A stretch of DNA of 49,148 nucleotides from Vibrio hangzhouensis. Lineage in GTDB: Bacteria > Pseudomonadota > Gammaproteobacteria > Enterobacterales > Vibrionaceae. The stretch is taken from assembly GCF_900107935.1 (NCBI RefSeq), contig NZ_FNVG01000031.1, forward strand, positions 1-49,148, read 5' to 3'. This document shows, piece after piece, positions 44,973 to 49,148 of this stretch; position 1 is the first letter of the stretch, and the number at the start of each line of letters is the position of its first letter. A program made the position numbers and the translations under genes. The notes below the pieces were generated by a model. The model was not told where the DNA came from. It worked only from the letters and a program-made list of their open reading frames with translations, and ran no database searches.

Positions 44973-45899
44973 ATGGACTCAAATAAATTGATGGCGCTGT
45001 TGCCAGACATTGCCGCGTTTATGACTGTGGTTGAGGCAGGCAGTTTTACTGCGGCCTCGCAAAGGTTGGGCATGACGCCATCGGGTGTGAGTCGACAGGT
45101 GAGTCGTTTAGAGGCTGCTCTAAAGGCTGATTTGTTAGAGCGTACAACGCGTAAGCAGGTCACCACGGATACGGGCAAGGTTGTCTATGAGTTTAGTAAA
45201 AAGATAATGGAATCGGCCTCTGACATTGCCAATATTGCCAGTCAGGAGGGTGGGGAAGCAGTGGGAGAACTAAGGATCTCGGCGCCGAAAGCATTTAGTC
45301 GACACATATTAGAACCTTTAATGTTGCCGTTTCTGGAGCGCTACCCCAAAACAAAATTACGACTGTTGGTCAGCGATGAATTTATTGATCCATTTGGGCA
45401 TAATCTCGATATTGTTTTTGAATTAACCCACTTTCCACGAGAGAACTTAGTAGCAAAAACACTGGGAGACATAAAAGCCGTTTTGTGTGCCAGTAAGTCC
45501 TATCTACAAAATAATGGTATTCCATTCCATCCAAATAATTTGCTCAACCATGATTGCTTGTACCTCAATGAACAGCCTAACGATAATGTTTGGCTATTTT
45601 CGAAGGGTGATGAGGACGTTAAGGTTCAGGTTGATGGGCGATATTCTGTTAATCATTCTGAAATGCGCCTCAACGCGGTGAAAAGTGGCATGGGAATAGG
45701 TATTTTCCCAGAATTTGTGGTTGAGAAAGCATTAAAACAAGGGGACGTACTGCAAGTGCTTCCGGATTGGAATATTAACTCTCGGTATCAGGGAGAGATC
45801 GTCATGCAATTTCCCCAATCAAAGTTTATGCCCGTCCGCAGACGAGCATTTATTGACTACATGGTCGAGGCGATGAAACCAGTTAAGCGTGATCCATAA
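44973..45899 (+). CDS. LysR-family transcriptional regulator
   Basis: 308 residues. The winged helix-turn-helix lies at about 12-70 (FMTVVEAGSFTAASQRLG and SGVSRQVSRLEAALKADLLERTTR), with a LysR substrate-binding domain from about 92. It is divergent from the EamA transporter, the usual layout for a regulator and its target, so it probably controls that gene and itself. Effector unknown. Its 3' end overlaps the convergent GDPD gene by 17 bp. Confidence 0.88.
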   Translation: MDSNKLMALLPDIAAFMTVVEAGSFTAASQRLGMTPSGVSRQVSRLEAALKADLLERTTRKQVTTDTGKVVYEFSKKIMESASDIANIASQEGGEAVGELRISAPKAFSRHILEPLMLPFLERYPKTKLRLLVSDEFIDPFGHNLDIVFELTHFPRENLVAKTLGDIKAVLCASKSYLQNNGIPFHPNNLLNHDCLYLNEQPNDNVWLFSKGDEDVKVQVDGRYSVNHSEMRLNAVKSGMGIGIFPEFVVEKALKQGDVLQVLPDWNINSRYQGEIVMQFPQSKFMPVRRRAFIDYMVEAMKPVKRDP

Positions 45900-46599
45900 A
45901 GCGTTGCGGGTAGTCGCTGAAAATGGCATCTACCTCTGCTAAGTGGCGGAATGACTTTGGATTGTTGACCGTGTAGCACCAGATCTCTACTTCTCGCTCC
46001 CTAAGCCATCGAATGTGCTTCTTTGTTAGCCAACGATAATTTAGGTGACAGCTGTAGGTATCGACTTCCTGAATGGTTTTTAAGACCTTCTGGTTCAGGC
46101 GATTGCCTAACACCCCCAATTTGACTCCGAGCCGAGCAGAGTGCAGCGTTAACATCACCTCTCGGCTGAAACTTGATATCAGTAACAAGTTTCGGTCAAT
46201 AGGGCTTTTGGACAGTGCCTCTGCCAACAGCTTTACAACGTACTGGACATCGTGAGTATCGACTTTCACTTCGAGGTTAATGTGCAGAGTGTTGTCATGA
46301 CAATAGGTGAGGAGCTCGTCTAACGTAAGCACTTTTTCTCCAGTGAACTCAGGACCTTTCCAACTGCCAAAGTCGAGTTGTTTCAGCTCACTTAATGTCA
46401 GCTCGTCCACACGGCCATAACCATTACTGCACCTTTCCACGGTGTGGTCATGACACACTACCAATATCCCGTCACGCGTTGGCTGGATATCCACTTCAAC
46501 CCAGGCGAGGCCAAGGTGTTTTGCCTCCTGAATACTGCAAAGCGTGTTTTCTGGATGAGTACCCGCCACGCCACGATGTCCTGCGATGATTAAGCTCAT
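45883..46599 (-). CDS. Glycerophosphodiester phosphodiesterase
   Basis: 238 residues from the ATG at 46599, which has GAGG seven bases upstream; a longer frame to 46611 is less likely. It cleaves glycerophosphodiesters to glycerol-3-phosphate and an alcohol. Motifs: HRGVAGTHPENTL, VEVDIQPTRDGILVVCHDHTVERCSNG, LNLEVKV. No signal peptide, so a cytosolic UgpQ-type enzyme; no ugp transport genes are near. Confidence 0.88.
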   Translation of the reverse strand: MSLIIAGHRGVAGTHPENTLCSIQEAKHLGLAWVEVDIQPTRDGILVVCHDHTVERCSNGYGRVDELTLSELKQLDFGSWKGPEFTGEKVLTLDELLTYCHDNTLHINLEVKVDTHDVQYVVKLLAEALSKSPIDRNLLLISSFSREVMLTLHSARLGVKLGVLGNRLNQKVLKTIQEVDTYSCHLNYRWLTKKHIRWLREREVEIWCYTVNNPKSFRHLAEVDAIFSDYPQRFMDHA

Positions 46600-46719
46600 T
46601 TTAAGCCTCATTTGCCACGCTGATAGAGATGTTGTCGTCAGTCGTGCTGATGTTTATGTTGCAAATATGTAACAATAAAGATATCTTGTTGAAAAGTCAT
46701 CAGACCAGTTAACTATGAG

Positions 46720-47481
46720 ATGAAGATCCACCAAATCCAAGGATATATACAACAAATTTACCTTGTTGAATACCCGGATAAACTGCTTTTGTTGGATGGG
46801 GCAAGTCGGGCCGATGTGGGGACCATTTTAAGGTTCATTAGTGATGAACTTTCTCGACCTATCACAGATCTGAAGGCCATCATTGTGACTCATATGCATC
46901 CTGACCATGCTGGAGCTGCCCATCGACTGCGAAAACTGACAGGGGCACACATAGTGTCGTCTGAGAAAGAGGAGGCATGGTATTCAGGGCTGGATGGATT
47001 TTTGATGCATTTAACCGATTTGATGCTTGCCTGGTGGATGGCCGCCAGAATGGGTAGGCCAAGAAAAAACCTTTGGTATAAAAAGCGTTTGATTGTCGAT
47101 TATCAGGTCAAAGAAGGGGATAGCGTGCCCCTGTTTAGTGACTGGCGCATTCTTGATACACCGGGCCATACCGATCGTGACATTTCGGTCTACAACCATA
47201 TGGCATCAGTGGTGTACGTGGCAGATTTAATGGTGGAAGTTAAGCAGCAATTGATCGCCCCTTTTCCTATCTTCCACCCCAATCAATATCGCGCTTCTAT
47301 CGAAAAGATCCATCAACTGGGGGCGCAACAGGTTCTGCTGGCCCATCGCGGTCCGGTCACGTTCGATGCTCAGTCTAAACAGCATATCCTGGATACCGCT
47401 CCAATGCGTCCATTGACACACTGGCGCGTCACTAAGATCAAGCTCAAGGGAATATTTCGTTCCTGCTTTTATTCCCGGTAG
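46720..47481 (+). CDS. MBL-fold metallohydrolase
   Basis: 253 residues. The metallo-beta-lactamase zinc motif is THMHPDHAG (about 55-63), with the later metal ligands in DTPGHTD (about 145-151) and LAHRGP near the C-terminus. The likely activity is hydrolysis of a thioester or similar bond; the substrate is unknown. The ATG at 46720 has no clear ribosome binding site. A FadR-like sequence lies just before it (see findings). Convergent with the lipocalin gene, 12 bp apart. Confidence 0.83.
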   Translation: MKIHQIQGYIQQIYLVEYPDKLLLLDGASRADVGTILRFISDELSRPITDLKAIIVTHMHPDHAGAAHRLRKLTGAHIVSSEKEEAWYSGLDGFLMHLTDLMLAWWMAARMGRPRKNLWYKKRLIVDYQVKEGDSVPLFSDWRILDTPGHTDRDISVYNHMASVVYVADLMVEVKQQLIAPFPIFHPNQYRASIEKIHQLGAQQVLLAHRGPVTFDAQSKQHILDTAPMRPLTHWRVTKIKLKGIFRSCFYSR

Positions 47482-47493
47482 CGTTTAACAACA

Positions 47494-48027
47494 TCATTCC
47501 GACTTATCCTGCTTAGGGAAAATCAGCTCGTTGGCTGCAAAGCCAGCTTCAGAGGCTAGCTGTTTATAGCGGTCAATTTGATCCGGACTTAACTCGGGTG
47601 TGCGCGACAGTATCCAGAAATAATCTGAGTTATAACCGCTGACCAAAGCCACAGAATAATCAGGCTCAAGATAGTAAACGACATAACTGCCGTAGAAGGG
47701 GCCAAAGAAGGACACTTTGAGGTGGCCGATATTGGGCGCGTCGACAAATTTTGCTTTTCCTTCAGCCTCTGACCAACGCATTTCCTTTTTGTCCCAGCCA
47801 CGGTTGATTACTCTGACGGTGCCATCTTCATTCATTGAGTAGGTGGCGCTGACATTATCTAACCCGCGCTCAAAGCTGTGGTCCAGACGGGCGATCTCAT
47901 ACCACTTACCCAGATAGCGGTTTAGTTCAAAGTCTTTGACTGGCTGGACGCTCTCAGGCATACCAGTACAGCCTAACGCCAAAAGGGCAATCACTAAGGT
48001 AAGCATACGGCTTGGAAATAGCTTCAA
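47494..48027 (-). CDS. blc: Outer-membrane lipocalin lipoprotein
   Basis: 177 residues. The lipoprotein signal has lipobox LALGC at about residue 16-20. The lipocalin GxW motif is LGKWYEIARLDHSFERG, with later conserved blocks YVVYYLEPDYSVALVSG and YFWILSRTP. It matches Blc, which binds fatty acids or lysophospholipids. The residue after the cysteine is T, so sorting to the outer membrane is expected. Confidence 0.92.
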   Translation of the reverse strand: MKLFPSRMLTLVIALLALGCTGMPESVQPVKDFELNRYLGKWYEIARLDHSFERGLDNVSATYSMNEDGTVRVINRGWDKKEMRWSEAEGKAKFVDAPNIGHLKVSFFGPFYGSYVVYYLEPDYSVALVSGYNSDYFWILSRTPELSPDQIDRYKQLASEAGFAANELIFPKQDKSE

Positions 48028-48211
48028 GGGAGACTCCTTATGTTCTGTAACTCACTATATTTACTTAAAATATACGCTAGTTCCACAACAAAAGACCACA
48101 AAGATTGCATCAAAACATCAGAGAGCTTAATCTGCATAGTTATTAAATAATCCAAGAGCCGGGAGTGCGCTTAGCGAACTAAGGTCTCGTCCGTCTACTC
48201 AAATAGGTTTG

Positions 48212-48880
48212 ATGCGCACAATGTTAGAGATATTCATTGTTTTAGCTGTACTTGTGGGATTTATCTTTGTTGCGATCAAAGTGTTCGTAAAGCAAGAAGA
48301 CACAAAAACATATCAGTACAAGATCAAGGGGCCTGTGTTGTCCGCTGCTCAAACGGCCTTCTACAATGCTTTGAAAGAGGCGGTGGGAGAGCATGGTGTC
48401 ATTCTGACCAAAGTTAATATGTCGAGTGTAGTGACACCTCAACAGGGTACTAATAAAAAGCAATGGTTTATTGCCAATAAAGTGATTGCTCGTAGTTACT
48501 TTGACTTTGTTGTCTGCGACCCACGCACGATGCAACCTAGGGTTGTTATTGAATACGACAACGGCCAGAAGCTTGATAAAGGCAAGGTAGAGCGGCAGAA
48601 ATTGATCATGCAGGTCTGCAAGTCGGCCGGGATCCCGCTTATTGGTGCATCGGTTAAGCTGAGTTATCAGGTCAGCAAAATTCGTCGTTTGTTAGCGGCG
48701 CACATTGATCTGATTGAAGCCGATAAAGAGGTCCGTTTTTGCAAACGTTGCGGCAGTCCGATGATCATTAAAACGGCCACTCAGGGCGACTTTAAGGGAA
48801 GACGCTTCTTTACCTGTAGTCGCCAGCCGTTGTGTCAGTATACCGAGAACTACAACGTCGTTTTTGATGCTAATGACTAA
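48212..48880 (+). CDS. DUF2726 nuclease-like protein with C-terminal zinc ribbon
   Basis: 222 residues from the ATG at 48212; a TTG at 48209 and an ATG at 48221 are alternatives. A membrane helix lies at about 4-22 (LEIFIVLAVLVGFIFVAIK). A DUF2726 domain follows at about 45-170, with a PD-(D/E)xK-like DFVVCDPRTMQPRVVIEYDNGQK core. The last part is a topoisomerase-type zinc ribbon (FCKRCGSPMIIK and FTCSRQPLCQY, four cysteines). Function unknown; the nuclease fold and DNA-binding ribbon are inferred. Confidence 0.75.
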   Translation: MRTMLEIFIVLAVLVGFIFVAIKVFVKQEDTKTYQYKIKGPVLSAAQTAFYNALKEAVGEHGVILTKVNMSSVVTPQQGTNKKQWFIANKVIARSYFDFVVCDPRTMQPRVVIEYDNGQKLDKGKVERQKLIMQVCKSAGIPLIGASVKLSYQVSKIRRLLAAHIDLIEADKEVRFCKRCGSPMIIKTATQGDFKGRRFFTCSRQPLCQYTENYNVVFDAND

Positions 48881-49005
48881 CACCGTAGCCTTGAAGGATT
48901 GAGGCAAGGATCTGATAGCCTTCACGTTTTTACTGGAGAAAAGAGTAAAAAAGAGTCGAATTGATGACTTCTAAGCCAAACGGTATCAAAAACACAAAAA
49001 TGTGC

Positions 49006-49034
49006 TTGCACAGCCCGGTCTCTCTGGTTAATAT
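49006..49034 (+). promoter_or_regulatory. Promoter of the tRNA-Val gene
   Basis: -35 TTGCAC (49006-49011) and -10 TAATAT (49029-49034) with a 17 bp spacer, 20 bp before the tRNA. Strong match to the sigma-70 consensus. Confidence 0.75.
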
Positions 49035-49054
49035 CCTTCTCGTTCCAGAGAGAT

Positions 49055-49131
49055 GGGTCCGTAGCTCAGTTGGTTAGAGTACTACCTTGACATGGTAGGG
49101 GTCGGCGATTCGAGTTCGCCCGGACCCACCA
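49055..49131 (+). tRNA. tRNA-Val (anticodon GAC)
   Basis: 77 nt that fold into a full cloverleaf: acceptor GGGTCCG / CGGACCC, D-arm GCTC/GAGT, anticodon stem CTACC/GGTAG with loop TTGACAT (anticodon GAC), T-arm GGCGA/TCGCC around TTCGAGT, and encoded CCA. The text before it (ATCCTTCTC at 49033) recurs just after it (49131), as at the spacers of tandem tRNA arrays, so more tRNA genes may follow. Confidence 0.95.
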
Positions 49132-49148
49132 TCCTTCTCTGAATGCTT

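Noticed and set aside
49018..49054. Inverted repeat GTCTCTCTGG / CCAGAGAGA around the tRNA -10 region
   Set aside because: It spans the promoter and leader of the tRNA and may be a chance match or part of processing; there is not enough to call an operator.

Overview
The window looks like an ordinary chromosomal stretch of a Vibrionaceae member, most likely a Vibrio. Reasons are the protein families present together (H-NOX with a hybrid kinase, an NspS/MbaA-type pair, DUF3081, an RRF-like small protein, MetA, an RlmF neighbourhood), the pabB-fumarase adjacency, and codon use. This is judged from remembered family resemblance, not from a search. There is no prophage, integron, CRISPR array or transposase gene. 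The only mobile-looking item is a short non-coding inverted-repeat element at the left edge.

Layout. 1-467: the 3' end of an unknown reading frame runs into a 266 bp MITE-like element (84-349). 468-2712: H-NOX haem sensor and hybrid histidine kinase. 2698-5770: convergent pabB, then class I fumarase. 5868-8557: a small membrane protein and ycjX-ycjF. 8621-17408: a tetrathionate respiration locus, with ttrBCA and a TsdA-type dihaem cytochrome on the minus strand and the ttrSR two-component system divergent. 17456-22231: sdaA, zwf and gnd, with no pgl between zwf and gnd. 22475-25888: polyamine-sensor-like binding protein and a GGDEF-EAL protein (NspS/MbaA type). 26015-27229: aldo-keto reductase and YajD-like HNH protein. 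27396-31507: ynjB-C-D-F ABC transporter operon. 31723-32328: two small conserved-looking proteins. 32639-33907: PAS-PAS-GGDEF diguanylate cyclase. 34320-39898: D,D-carboxypeptidase, YgjP-like peptidase, RlmF, PilF-like TPR protein and acyl-CoA ligase. 39995-48880: mostly single metabolic or unknown genes (DUF3081, metA, P-loop kinase-like, DUF3859, RRF-like protein, M20 peptidase, EamA transporter with LysR regulator, GDPD, MBL hydrolase, lipocalin, DUF2726 protein). 49055-49131: tRNA-Val(GAC).

How the genes work together. The clearest functional unit is the sulfur-compound respiration cluster. TtrS senses tetrathionate and phosphorylates TtrR, and TtrR should activate ttrBCA. A near-identical 14 bp palindrome (TGTGGAWWTCCACA) lies 67 bp upstream of the ttrB start and 70 bp upstream of the tsdA start. 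This suggests that one regulator controls both the molybdoenzyme tetrathionate reductase and the TsdA cytochrome. An FNR-like site in the divergent promoter fits anaerobic control. Three signalling units (H-NOX/kinase for NO, NspS/MbaA for polyamines, PAS-GGDEF for an unknown signal) could feed into quorum sensing or c-di-GMP and biofilm decisions. Central carbon genes carry candidate HexR (zwf) and MetJ (metA) operators.

Most genes belong to known families. The observations most worth a second look are the shared palindrome, the absent pgl, the structured MITE, the leader of the PAS-GGDEF gene, and a few small uncharacterised genes.
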